Origin: Dermatemys mawii
Taxonomy: Eukaryota; Chordata; Testudines; Dermatemydidae
DNA: 64,000 nt
Assembly: GCA_007922305.1 (NCBI GenBank)
Contig: ML677366.1
Coordinates: 11,841,132-11,905,131, forward strand
Direction of reading: 5' to 3'
Shown: one piece after another, positions 33,914-45,068 of the stretch
How positions within the stretch are numbered: the stretch's first letter is position 1
How the letters are laid out: every line of letters starts with the position of its first letter
Made by a program: the position numbers and the translations under genes
Notes under the pieces: generated by a model
The model's input: the letters and a program-made list of their open reading frames with translations, nothing else
The model's database searches: none
What the model was told of the DNA's origin: nothing

Positions 33914-34558
33914 CAGGGATGGGCAAACTTTTTGGCCTAAAGGCCACATCAGGTTTCTGAAATTTTATTGAGGGCCAGTTAGGGGAGGCTGTGCCTCCCC
34001 AAACAGCCAGGAGTGGCCTGGCCCCTGCCCCTATCCACGCTCCTTGCTTCTTACCCCCCTGATGGCGCCCCCTGGGACTCCTGCCCCATCCACCCCTCTC
34101 TGTCTCTTGACTGCTCCCAGACCCACTGCCTGGACTGCCCCCTGCCATCCCATTCAACCCCCCTTCTCCTTCCTGAATGCCCCCATTCAAACCCCTGTTC
34201 CCTGCCCTCTGACCTCCCTGACCCCTATCCACACCTCTGCCCTCTGACCACCACCCCGAACTCCCCTGCCCTCTATCCAACACCCTCTTCTCCCTGCACT
34301 CTTACCGCACTTCCTGGAGCACCAGCGGTTGGCGGCGCTACAGCTGTGCCACCCAGAGCATCAGGACAGGCAGCCATGTTGCCCAGCAAGAGCTCACTGC
34401 CCAGAGCTGAGCTGAAGCGCAGTGAGCTGGGGGTGTGGGGGAGGGAGAACAGCAGAGGAGAGGCATGGAGCTAGCCTCCCGGGCCATGAGCTCAGGGGCA
34501 AAGTAGGCCAGTCCCACAGGCTGGATGTGGTCCGCAGGCCATAATTTGCCCACCTCTG
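33914..34558. mobile_element. hAT-type MITE with 8-bp target duplication
   Basis: Left CAGGGATGGGCAAACTTTTT and the complement of the right, CAGAGGTGGGCAAATTATGG. Flanks TTGTAGTC and GTGTAGTC match at 7 of 8. The interior is C-rich and low-complexity, so long open frames (153 and 131 codons) cross it on both strands. They are not genes. Same family as 10,163 and 14,378. Confidence 0.85.
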
Positions 34559-34589
34559 GTGTAGTCTCTCCCAGATAGCACTAGTCTGA

Positions 34590-34872
34590 TAGCTTGTCTA
34601 AACAGGGACACTCAGGAAAATTAATCCAAATGAACTTTTAAAGTGGATTAGTTAAACCTCGTTGAATCCCTATGTGAATGCTATTATTCAGCATTAAAGT
34701 GGCCTTAATTCAGTTGAATTTGATTCACTTTGGAAGTGAATAAATTAAGGCTACTTTAATTCTGATGAGGTTGTTAACACAGGAGTTTAATGTGATTTAA
34801 CTAACCCACTTCATAACACATCATTAGTTAATCTGGATTAATTTTTTCGCATGTCCTCAAATAGACAAGCCC
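34590..34872. mobile_element. PIF/Harbinger-like palindromic MITE, TGA duplication
   Basis: TGA (34,587-34,589 and 34,873-34,875) flanks both ends. Arms TAGCTTGTCTA and complement GGGCTTGTCTA extend inward through AAAATTAATCCA and GTTAGTTAAAT-type blocks for about 75 bp each. It is 283 bp long and forms a full-length hairpin. It sits only 31 bp right of the hAT element. Confidence 0.8.
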
Positions 34873-34875
34873 TGA

Positions 34876-36206
34876 ATGATGAGTCATACTGCATCGTCTT
34901 TCCCTCCTCACTGAATCTGAAAAAGGGTTAGGGTGGAGCCTGAACTCTTCCTGCGAGGGATATTTAAGGAGCTGGAGAACTTTTATCACATTTTTTCCCT
35001 CTTCCAGATCTTAGCTCAATTCCTAGTTGTGTGCAGTTTCAAAGGCCAACTCAGTTTTGATCGAGTTGTGTTAAGTCTGAAAAGCTGACTGACTCTATCT
35101 TAAAATGGATACACTTAAAGGCGGATGAAAGGTCTTTTTTATCGGTGTTGAGCAAAGTAGTTCAAAAGCAGAGACAGCTTCTTTCCAAAGACAAAAGAAT
35201 TCCTTTCTCACCCTTCTCCTGCCATAAATGGGATCCTTTGTGAGAGCGATGTTGTGCATCAGAAAAGAATCAAATACACTGGAGGTGAATTAGGAGCATA
35301 TCAGGGATTTTATCACCAGCCGTATAATATTTGGCATTTAGTTTTTCTCTTATGATGGCACATACCCACCAGTGTCTGTTCTTACCCCCAAATCTCTTTT
35401 GTCAAGGAAGCTTTTTTGGATAGTGTCTTTTCTTTACCTCTTTTCAAATGACCACTGGATGGTTTTGTGGTAGCCTCGCTGGCTACAACCAAACAGAATT
35501 ACTGGCTCCTTACCAGTGTACTCAGAGGAAAAATCTAAAAACAACCCCTAGGATGGATGAAGAGCGAGAGGGAAAAGACAGAGATGGTGAATTTTGAGTT
35601 CCAATTCTATCAGTTTGTGAGGCCACCAAGATAAGAGACTTAATTGAGATAGATGAGTTAGAATTACTTGAGCAAGGAAGGGGTGTTGCAGGGTTGAGTC
35701 CCTTGTCTGGCAACATGATTGTTTGGGTTCCTAAATGCATGTTTCATTTTGATTTCCTAGAACTCTCATGGCACATTGAAAGGATGGTGTGAATATTGCT
35801 GGGCCTTGGGCTGTTACTGTCTTAGATCTCAACAGCTCAGTAGGGCCCCAGTAGGAGAGACCCAAGAAAAAGCCAATGTGGTTCCAGAGGTGTTGCTGGT
35901 GACCTGGTGTGGGGCATTCCTCTCTGGAAGTGAGTGCTAAACCCGTGACCTGGCATTTTGATGGGGATGCTGTGCTTCCAGAGGTGCTGTCAGTAGAATA
36001 AGGTGTAAAAGCAGGGTCCTGATGACTTGGGGTTATTGAAGATCCCAGAGCTCTTTATGTAAAAGCAGGGATGTTAACTCTGCTGTTCTGGTCATATTCC
36101 AACTGAGGCAATTAATTTCTACTTACCTACTTCCCCTCTTTAAATTCAACTAGACACAACATTCTTCACTTTCTCCAGTGAAATGTTACGTTGTAGTACT
36201 GTGTGC
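34876..36206. other. Interval without recognised gene
   Basis: No repeat or exon is recognised. Confidence 0.4.
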
Positions 36207-36362
36207 TGTAAACCACAGCACAGGACGACGCACATTCTACCCCAGAGGTGCCGTGTTCTACCCCAGAGGTGGCTGCTGCTGAGGAGTGATCATTCCCATT
36301 TTCACGGTGTTGCCTCCCTGGACTCAGTTTGAAATGTGTGTCGTCCTGTGGTGTGGTTTACA
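36207..36362. repeat. 156-bp inverted repeat with about 31-bp arms
   Basis: TGTAAACCACAGCACAGGAC at 36,207 is mirrored by GTCCTGTGGTGTGGTTTACA ending at 36,362. The arms differ by only a few bases. The interior holds TTCTACCCCAGAGGTG twice. It is probably a MITE, and no target duplication was found. Confidence 0.7.
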
Positions 36363-38190
36363 AATCCCCCACTGAACCAGAGGCACGGAGCAGTACTGGT
36401 TCAGGGAGGCCCTGTCCCTCAACAGCTGCTGAGCAGGGTCCAGGTGGAGGGATAGTTTGAAAGGGGATTGGCAGACCAGTGAGTGTGGGTAAGGGGTCAC
36501 AGGCTGCACCAGGAAGTGAGGCTGACACCTGGAGCTGGGGGGAGATTGACTGCAGCCTTGGCAAAACCACTCTGCAATGATTTGTGTTTCTCACCTTTTG
36601 GAGCCAAGAACCCATGAGCGTCCCCGAAGAATGGGGTGTTGTCCCCTGACAGATGAAACAGGTACTTCTAAGGCTGTGATCGTGCCCCAAACGCTGGCGT
36701 CACAGCCAGGTAGGAAGCAACTGGTGAGGAGTGTAACTTGAGGCAGACCAATGAGTGGTCCAGACACTGCAACATCACTTTAGAGCCCTGGGTTGGGACC
36801 TGACAGAGTGGGAGGACCTGGGACACCCTCCCTTGTTTCCCCCTCTCTCTGTTATGACAAAAACCCAAGGGAGAAAAAAGGGGCACACAGGAGAGATGAG
36901 GGTCTGCTACCTCTGACCTGGCACATCCCCCTCCAGGATGGACAGACTGTAAAGCACGGGGAAGCCAGTTCCTAACCCTTAGGCCAGCTGGTTATCAGAC
37001 TGGCCTGCTTCAGAATCCTCCCCTGAGGCAAATCTCAGTCATTCAGACAAGTGTTTCCCTCTGTCCATACTTTTCTTGTCTTCTCTGCTGGAACTCACAA
37101 AGCAGGAGTTTGGTTCAACGGACCCAGATATGCTTGACTGAAATTTCTGCTCACCCTGCCAAGAAATGACACCTTTCTCGACATGGGTATTTAAGCAAAT
37201 CATATTACTGAAGGGCTCTCTCTCCAGGTTAAATTTCCCCTTTTTCATTAAACTTGCAATGACAACTTCATCTCCCAGCTAAAGCATCTAATAAAGGATT
37301 TCCATGCCTTGATGGCCTCTAAAATGGGAAAGAGACAACACACACATACACACACAGCATCACATAAGCATATTAAGCATGTTCATATGAATTATTAAAG
37401 ACAATATCACAGCAAAGCTGGCAGAAATATAACCTACATAATTGGCACCAGCGGGCTGCATGTGTCAGAGAAAAATAACCAAGAATTAAACGGGTATCAG
37501 AGGAAATCCAAAATACTTTCTAAGTCTGTTTTCTTTTTGACAAACGAATTCTGTTCAGGGACGTGTGAAGGACTTGTAGATCTAGTTAACCCTTTGGAGA
37601 CTGCATGTAGGCAGGCATAAATATCCATGCACTGAGAGTGCATATAGCCTCTAATGCATTCATTTGGCCTGTAGTCAGGAATATGTCAGCATTCTAATTA
37701 ACAATATACAGTCAGTAGAAAAGTGATTCAGAAAGTTGGTTTAAGCATGTGTGCATTTTAGGGTATTTGCATTTTCTAAACCCTCAGGAATCCTGGGCAG
37801 GGAGGAGAATATGTTCCCCTTTGTTTGGATTTCGACATTTGGGCTTGACAACTCCAGAACGGCTCGCCTGGGTCTCACTTGGAGTTACAGAGATTGTAGA
37901 TCATGGGAGAGGGAAGATTGTCAGTCCTGTCCAATGCACGGGAACATGCCAAGTTCCCCTCAAGACAGAACTCTGAATGAGCCAGGAATGACACAGCTTG
38001 CTTCAGAGCTCAACTGCCGTAACATCCAAACAGTTGTCCCTCATCTGTACTATGATTCACGCCCAGAGAGCTGTGATGTGTCTCTCCACCACTCTATTTT
38101 CTGTCACCCCTCTCTTGTCTGGATCTGTAGGACCTCTTAGCTAAAGGCAAAACTATACGTTTAGAAACAGAATGGGGGGCTATATCCTGG
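36363..38190. other. Mostly unassigned interval
   Basis: A short CA run lies near 37,340. AT-rich sequence at 37,370-37,700 lacks recognised repeats. Short frames are unsupported. Confidence 0.4.
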
Positions 38191-38900
38191 AGAGCTGTGA
38201 CTCTGCGAAAGATTCAGGGGTCATGATGGCCCCTTCTGGCATTAAAGTTTATGAGTCATAGTGGACAAGAACCTGACCATGAGCTCCCAGTGCAATGCTG
38301 TGGCCAAGATGGCTAATATGGTCCATGCATGTATAAACAGGGAATGGCAAGTAGCAGCAGGGAAGTGATTTTACCTCTATATGTCATTGGCAAGACAGGA
38401 AGAAGAACACTGCATCCAGCTCTGCTGTCCACATTTAAAAAGGGATGTTGAAAAATTGGAGAGGGGGCAGAAAAATCCCACAAAAATGATTTGAGGGCTG
38501 GAGAAAATGCCTTACAGTGCAAGCCTCAAAGAACTAAGAAGATTGAGAGGTGACTTGATTACAGTGTGTAAGCGCCTGTGTGAGTTGAAAATGTTGGGTA
38601 CTAAAAGGCTATTTAATTTAAAGAAATTTAGAGAAAGGTGTGGGACAGAAGAAGCAAGGGCTGGAAGCTGGAGGCAGACAAATTCTAATTAGAAATTAGA
38701 CACAACTGTAGCAGCACTACCCAGGGAAGTGCGGGATTCTCCATCTTGATGTCTTCCAGTCAAGTCTGGATGCCTTTCTGGAAGATATGCTTCAGGCAAA
38801 CCCAAGCTATTCGGCTTCATAACTGGGTGAAATGTAGTGACTTGGAGGTCAGACTAGGTGATTTAATGTCCTTTCTGGGCTTAAACTCTGTCTCTCTGTC
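38191..38900 (+). mobile_element. CR1 LINE fragment, older subfamily, with nested CR1 tail
   Basis: GGACAAGAACCTGACCATG, CTCCCAGTGCAATGCTGTGG, an AARLRGDLIT-like region near 38,535, and a degenerate 3' end (GGAGGTCAGACTAGGTGATT) follow CR1 ORF2 C-terminus and 3' UTR. All frames are broken. A 32-bp CR1 tail (38,226-38,257) interrupts it between TCAT repeats. Confidence 0.75.
38226..38257 (+). mobile_element. Very short CR1 3' tail inserted into a CR1 copy
   Basis: GATGGCCCCTTCTGGCATTA then AAGTTTATGAG is a CR1 3' terminus. TCAT occurs before it and again directly after it, and the host CR1 sequence resumes at once. Confidence 0.55.
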
Positions 38901-39342
38901 CTTCTGCATTTATGTCCAATTAAAGGCAAATGATGTTGGGGAAAACTGGCCTGCCAAAGAAATGACAAATCGTGTTTGACATTTGAACACAAGTCTGTTG
39001 TTCAGGATGAATCCTTGTGTAGGAATTCGGCCCAGTTCTGCAAGGTGTTAGGGGAGGGGACCAAGCCTATGGTACATCTGGTCAAAAGTGGAAGCAGTCC
39101 TGACAAACAACAATTTCTACAACTCACGTGTGTTGCTGGATGGTGTACATTTAACCCCTGCCTGGTGGGGAGGGGCTCTCTGATTGGCTGCTGTCCCCAC
39201 TTGCACCCCGACCTCTCAGGATGTAAGCAGCTAATCAGAACTGCTGAAAGAAGCAGGCAGAGTTCTCTTGCCCTCCCCTCAGGAACCTCCACTCTTCTCA
39301 CAGGAAGGGAGGGATGGGGAGGAGGGAGCAGAAATAACTCAG
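38901..39342. other. Interval without recognised gene
   Basis: Long overlapping frames run on both strands (161 codons plus, 147 codons minus). Neither has a domain or splice support. Confidence 0.4.
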
Positions 39343-39427
39343 TGGAGGATAACAGCCTACTAATCCTGCTGGCTACTGGAGTTTCTCCTTTATCTCCTAT
39401 GGCACAGACTTGTGTTTTTGTGCCGAT
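39343..39427 (+). repeat. Unclassified repeat, copy 1 (pair with 43,141-43,222)
   Basis: Begins TGGAGGATAACAGCCTACTA and ends CAGACTTGTGTTTTTGTGCC. Direct orientation relative to the second copy 3.7 kb away, with high identity by eye. The length difference is three bases. Confidence 0.75.
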
Positions 39428-39615
39428 TCTATTAGATAGCAGCATTTCAGCATACTGTTAACTCTAAGCAAGAGTATCTCCTGCTACCTGGGTTTGATAG
39501 TCTTCAGACTGTGTCCATCGCAGATGCAATATATTCTACCCTTGAGATGTATTATGTTATGTCTTTATTTCCTTTTGGTGCATGAACAGTGAAAGTCAAC
39601 CATAATCAAGCTTTG

Positions 39616-40527
39616 ATTGGGCAACAAAGTGGCAAATGAAATTTAATGTGAATAAATGTAAAGTAATGCATACTGGAAAAAATAACCCCAACTATACCTA
39701 CAATATGATGGGGACTAATTTAGCTACAATTAACCAGGAAAAAGATCTTGGAGTCATCATGGATAGTTCTCTGGAGACATCAACGCATGTGCAGCAGCAG
39801 TCAAAAAAGCAAACAGGATGATAGGAATTATAAAGGGATAGAGAATAAAACAGAGAATATCTTATTGCCCTTATATAAATCTATGGTGCGCCCACATCTT
39901 GAATACTGCATACAGATGTGGTCTCATTTCAGAAAAGATATACTGTCATTAGAAAAGGTTCAGAGAAGGGCAACTAAAGTGATTAGAGGTTTGAAACAGG
40001 TCTCATGTGAGGAGAGATTAAAGAGGCTAGGACTTTTCAGCTTGGAAAAGAGGAGACTAAGGGGGGATATGATAGAGGTACATAAAATCATGAGTGGTGT
40101 GGAGAAAGTGAATAAGGAAAAATTATTTACTTGTTCCCATAATATAAGAACGAGGGGCCACCAAATAAAATTAATGGGCAGCAGGTTTAAAACAAATAAA
40201 AGGAATTTCTTCTTCATGCAGCGCTCAGTCAATCTGTGGAACTCCTTGCCTGAGGAGGTTGTGAAGGCCAAGACTATAACATAGTTTAAAAGAGAACTGG
40301 ATAAATTCAAGGAGGTTAAGTTCATTAATGAGTATTAGCCAGGATGGGTAAGGAATGGTGTTCCTATTCTGTCTGTGGAGATGGATGGCAGTAGAGAGAT
40401 CACCTGATCACTACCTGTTAGTTTCACTCACCCGGGGCACCTGGCATTGGCCACTGTTGGTAGACAGAATACTGGGCTGGATGGACCTTTGGTCTCCCAT
40501 AGTACGGACATACTTATATTTTTATGA
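39616..40527 (+). mobile_element. CR1 LINE, 5'-truncated
   Basis: Begins inside the region just after the RT catalytic motif and runs through RPHLEYC and LWNSLPEEV to the 3' UTR (GCATTGGCCACTG, GGGCTGGATGGACCTTTGG). Frameshift near 39,795 and a premature TAG near 40,282. Same subfamily as 19,140-20,469. Confidence 0.9.
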
Positions 40528-40984
40528 GTGCCCTGGCAGTTATTTACAAGTACACACCAAATACAGTTAATCAGCTCACCCCCGACCCTCCAACAGCGGC
40601 TCTACATTAAATGGTAATACCTCATTCATCTTCAAATCCCCCTACTGCTCTTCAAAGGCCAGGTGAAGCAAATGGGCTCTGCAGCCTGCCCTGAAAGGCA
40701 ATAAATCAGGCTATTTTGGACTGGGAGCAGGAGGGAACTCTACAGCCATAGAGTTCTTATGAAGTAACCCCTGCCAGCCACCCCATGACTTAAGGGGAAT
40801 CTAACCTAAGTGCCTTCCCTGAAGACAAATGTGTCGGAGTGCCATGTAGGTGGTGTCTCAGAGGAAATGAGGCGAAAATCAGGGGCTCAGACATAAAAAG
40901 ATCAGCATCGCTCTATTGACTTCAGAGGTGCTACTCCAATTTCCAGCCACTGAGGATCTGTCCCTGGGAATGGAAGCACTGAGA

Positions 40985-41260
40985 CATGAGAAGAAAGGAT
41001 GCTTTCACGGCATCGCCTTCCTCTCCCACCTCCCTGACCACATGCGCCATCTCCTCAGATCCCTCCGCTGGCTTCTTTGCTCTATTCTTCTTTGCTCTTC
41101 TTTGCTCTGAGCTCTATTCAGGTCAAGCTCCTTGCTCTCACATTCAAATTCCTGCCTACATCACTGCTCGTTTCCTCCTGTGTCCCTGCCTCCTGCCCAT
41201 AATCCACCTAAGTCAGCTCTTCTAAATGGATCCCTTTGTCTCCTTCTCTCTCTTGGTGCC
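40985..41260 (+). mobile_element. L2-like LINE fragment
   Basis: Translates near 41,010-41,080 to a LSHLPDHMRHLLRSLRW-like segment, followed by CACATTCAAATTCCTGCC and CTACATCACTGCTCG. These match the conserved end region of L2 ORF2. Diverged and interrupted. Confidence 0.55.
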
Positions 41261-43140
41261 TTTTAGAAGCAGGAGGCTGTTCCAGACATAGGTGGCCGCG
41301 AGAGCTGGGGGGTGGGCAGCACAAAGTCATGGGAAGGAGAAGGCGATCAGAGATGTAGGCGAAGCCTTGAAAGTTGAAGTCATAGGTCAAGAATCAGCTG
41401 TGCCCTTCTCTCCGAAACTGCAGTCCACGTTTTTTTATTATCTTTCAAGGGATATACGGATGCCTGTAAACTGCTCACCAAGGTTAGAAAAAGACCAGAA
41501 CTGCTGCCTTTCCATCATATACATTTTTTCTGTAACCCAATAATATAGCTAATGGCAGCAAATGCTGCATTTATATACATCCATTTATTAATAAAAGTAC
41601 ATAGGTTTCAATCTGAGGTCAAAATGACATGCTTAATGGTAGCTTTCAAAGCTCATTAATGCTCAGTGAGAAGTTGGTCGTGACAATAAGTTTGCATAAT
41701 AGGAATGTTGGTCCTGATGTTAAAGCGTGCGTGCTGTGCAGTCTGCATGTGGCTTAACAAAGGAGGAAGCCCCTGCTATTTTATTCCTCTGTTTCCCCAG
41801 CTGTAACAGTGCATGGGTTAGATTTGTTGAGCATAGTCCAAAAGGGTTTATTTGTGCATGTGCAGACCCAGCATTTATATATGCAGACAGGTATATGCAC
41901 TCATAAAGTACCTGCTTCACCTGGGTAAACTGAATTTGAGGGTCTGTAAATCAGGTAGTTAGTTCCCAAATGCTGATCTGTGCACTCAGATACGGGGGCC
42001 GTGAGTGCAGATGGGTGCAAAAGCACATTTTACACATGCACCAAGATTAAGAAGGCGCTCTGAGAATTAGACCTTTCAATTTGAATGTTAAAGGGACGGC
42101 ATCACGAATACAATAATAAACCTTATAATAATAATAATCCTTCCTTAAAGTAATTTTGAAACTCTGATGTGTTTATCACTATGTTCCTTTATGCTATGCA
42201 TTTCACTTAGCTTGGACCGTGAAATAGACTAGTCAGCCAATTTCCGTTTCTAGTCAAATTTATTTTCTGCTCTTTATGCCCCATCACAAAACTTTTGTAT
42301 TTGTGTCTCCATCACTGCAGGGGAATATTAAATGCCTCAGGGAATGGGGGAATTGTGTGTGTGTGTGTGGTTTTTTTTTTAAAGTATATTTCATAGCATT
42401 TCTATTCAAGTTCCTGTAGGTTTTGTGCAACTATTTTTATTATTTTTAAAAAAATGTATCATATTGAACTACTTAACTGTGTCTTTTGAAAACAAAAGCC
42501 GAGGATATTTCTTGTTTTTGATGAGTTGTGATTGGTTCTGAAACACTCCGTGAAGAATACTCCCTTGACAAAGAATAAATACTATTTCATATTAATAGAA
42601 AACCATCCAAAGCTTTCCATTGCCTGTATGTTTATTAAATCTTAAACGAAATGTGAGCCTTATAGCATGTTTTATGGCCTATTTTAACACTAACTACTGT
42701 TTTACTTTAACTAAATGCTTTTGTTGTACTGCATATATTTCAAAACCTAATAAAAAAGAAGTCATAAAAAAGAACTGCACTATACAGTCTAGGTTCCTTT
42801 GTTCCCATCTATCGTAAGGTCTGATGTCTGGAGAGAAGCTGAATTCACCCTAATTTAGAAACACGCTAGACTTTAGAACAAAAACCAAACCACACCACAC
42901 TAAACAAATATTTTGAAAAAGCTTGTGTTTGACCACCAGTCTGAGGAGCAGGGCAGTTTTCCATCAATTTTCCACTTTAGGGCCAAAATTCTCCTTTTTC
43001 ATTGTCCTCACATTGTAGATCTCTTTTTTTGTATATTGGATTTTCTCTATGCACAGAGTTGCTACAGGAATTCTGCATAACAACACACATAGCACGCTTG
43101 TCAAAGGTGTGTCATTGTCCCGTCTAGCTGCTAGTCCATA
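41261..43140. other. AT-rich, repeat-poor interval
   Basis: No gene. 41,540-41,720 and 42,050-42,800 are AT-rich without named repeats, with TTATTAATAA and TTTGCATAAT words (homeodomain/POU-like). A GT run lies at 42,354-42,369. Confidence 0.4.
42354..42369. repeat. (GT)8 microsatellite
   Basis: Eight GT units followed by a T run. Confidence 0.85.
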
Positions 43141-43222
43141 TGGAGGATAACATCCTACTAATGCTGCTGGCTACTGGAATGTCTTCATCTCGTATGGAAC
43201 AGACTTGTGTTTTTGTGCTGAT
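43141..43222 (+). repeat. Unclassified repeat, copy 2 (pair with 39,343-39,427)
   Basis: TGGAGGATAACATCCTACTA at the start and CAGACTTGTGTTTTTGTGCT at the end. In the frame starting ATGGAGGAT both copies are open throughout. Confidence 0.75.
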
Positions 43223-43494
43223 GGTCCGATGTTCAAGCTTATGTTAGACGTTACAATGCACAAACTATGCTAGGAAGATCCACTGTACAGAAAAGAAGAA
43301 TAATTTTGCTGGGATATATACAGCTGACTCATGAAAGGGCAGGTTTCCAGCAATGCTTCCTTTGCACCGAACAGTTTATTATCCAGATCTAATGAGCGTC
43401 GAGGGATGTGCCTGTCAATGGTGTATAAGCACACTGAGAACTTATCTGTCTCCACTTACCCTAGTAATTGAGTGCCCCATACACCTTAACGAAT

Positions 43495-43665
43495 TGCTCC
43501 CCTGTAAGGTAGGGCAGTGCTATAATCCCCATTGAACAGAGGGGAACTGAGGCACAGAGAGGTTAAGTAACTTACCTAAGGTCACACATAGAGTCTGTGG
43601 CAGCACCAGAGCTTGAGCTCAGTTCTTCCAAGTCCTCAGCTAGTGCCCTAACTGCTAGACCAGCC
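43495..43665 (-). mobile_element. MIR-like SINE
   Basis: The antisense gives GACCTTAGGTAAGTTACTTA, ACCTCTCTGTGCCTCAGTTC and CAATGGGGATTATAGCACTG, preceded by TGGTCTAGCAGTTAGGGC. This is the MIR order including part of the head. Confidence 0.8.
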
Positions 43666-44889
43666 AACTTCTCTTCCTTGGGAAAGCTGACCTGTTCTGG
43701 GGGGGAGTTGGAAGTGCTGATTTTCTTTTCTAAGGTGGAGTTATATGGTTGCTGCTCCTCCATCATAGTCACCAAGACCCTCCCCCACAGTAAATCCCAC
43801 AAGGCTGTCTGATAAAATACAGCCTATTACAACACCTGTTTCGTATACCCCCCTCTACACAAATTGTACCTCAGCAGCTCTACATGCTTTATAGGGCTGA
43901 GTAATAAATAACCAGAGAGGAAGGATGTATCCTCAGCTGTGATCTGAAAGAAGGACAAAGTCAATGTAATGGGGAGACACAAGGAGACAGTTGTAGATGG
44001 TAAGAGCTGCAGTGGAGAAGGCTCTTGCACCCACAGTGGCTGGATTTTTCTGGGATCTTCCCACTGTGAATAACTCTCTGTGGGCTAAAGAGATGCTATT
44101 CCCCTATTAACAGCCAATGTTTTGCATAATAATTTCTTGTAACTGGTCTTTTTCCCCAAACATCAGCTCTCAATGTGCCCCCTTGAACTTTAGGTTTGGG
44201 GCACCTGCAAGGGATACAGAAATACAGCCCCACTTGTGCCCTTTCCCCCACAAATAGCAGAGAGCAGTATGGGTAGCAAATTGTCCACTTGAGCCATAGG
44301 CTAGAAGCAAATGGCAGCATGTTGGGAAATAGATGAATTTTCGTGATTGAGAAAGGAGTCTCCTGGGGCCCATCACTAGCAGTAAGTCATGCCAAAGCTC
44401 TATGTTGTAGTATAACCTCTTATCTTGCTGCACACAAACATCTCATGGAAACCTCACAGTCAGAAATACATTGGCCAACCTCAACGGTAGGAAATGAATG
44501 AAGTTGTTCAGGGAGCAAATCATTTGGCTAAGTCAGGAGTAAAGAACAGTGACCTTCTGGTGAAAAATCTGTCTTAAATGTGCACAGGGACGGGTGAAAG
44601 AGGTGTAGCCAGATGTGCATAGTGACTAGAGAAGACCCCCTTTATCCTCTTTTACCATCCAGTAATGTCAGTCCAGCAATCGAGAATGAGGATTTTCCCC
44701 CATCTGGGGATTGTTACCATGGGTACCACAGTGGCTCTTGGCACCAGAATTTCAGGTGGGGCTGTATGGTGATTTGATAGCCATTTTCCTAGTTGCGCAA
44801 ATGGCATTGGGGCAGGAACACCATTAATTTGTGTGTATATGAAGGGAGAGGTAGGCAGAAAAGTGGAGTACCCAATAGTTACTGGGCTA
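43666..44889. other. Interval without recognised gene
   Basis: No repeat or exon is recognised. Confidence 0.4.
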
Positions 44890-45068
44890 ACTTCAAGCCC
44901 TGTATAAGGAGGTGAAAGTCCATTGGCTTCAACAAAGTGGTGTCCAAGACATAGATTAGGGGTTTACTACGGGAGTGAGCGGGGGAGATTCTGTGGCCTG
45001 CATTGTGCAGGAGGTCAGATTAGATGATCATAATGGTCCCTTCTGACCTTAAAGTCTATGAGTCTAAG
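44890..45068 (+). mobile_element. CR1 3' UTR and tail
   Basis: GGTTTACTACGGGAGTGAGC, GTGGCCTGCATTGTGCAGG, GTCAGATTAGATGATCATAA and CTTAAAGTCTATGAGTCTA. A different CR1 3' subfamily from 22,928 and 60,820. Confidence 0.85.

Noticed and set aside
34013..34474. Long proline/serine-rich frames on both strands
   Set aside because: They lie inside the C-rich interior of a hAT MITE with a target duplication. Low-complexity C-rich DNA lacks stop codons.
38976..39461. Overlapping frames of 161 (plus) and 147 (minus) codons
   Set aside because: Neither has a domain or splice pairing. Part of both is the unclassified repeat at 39,343.
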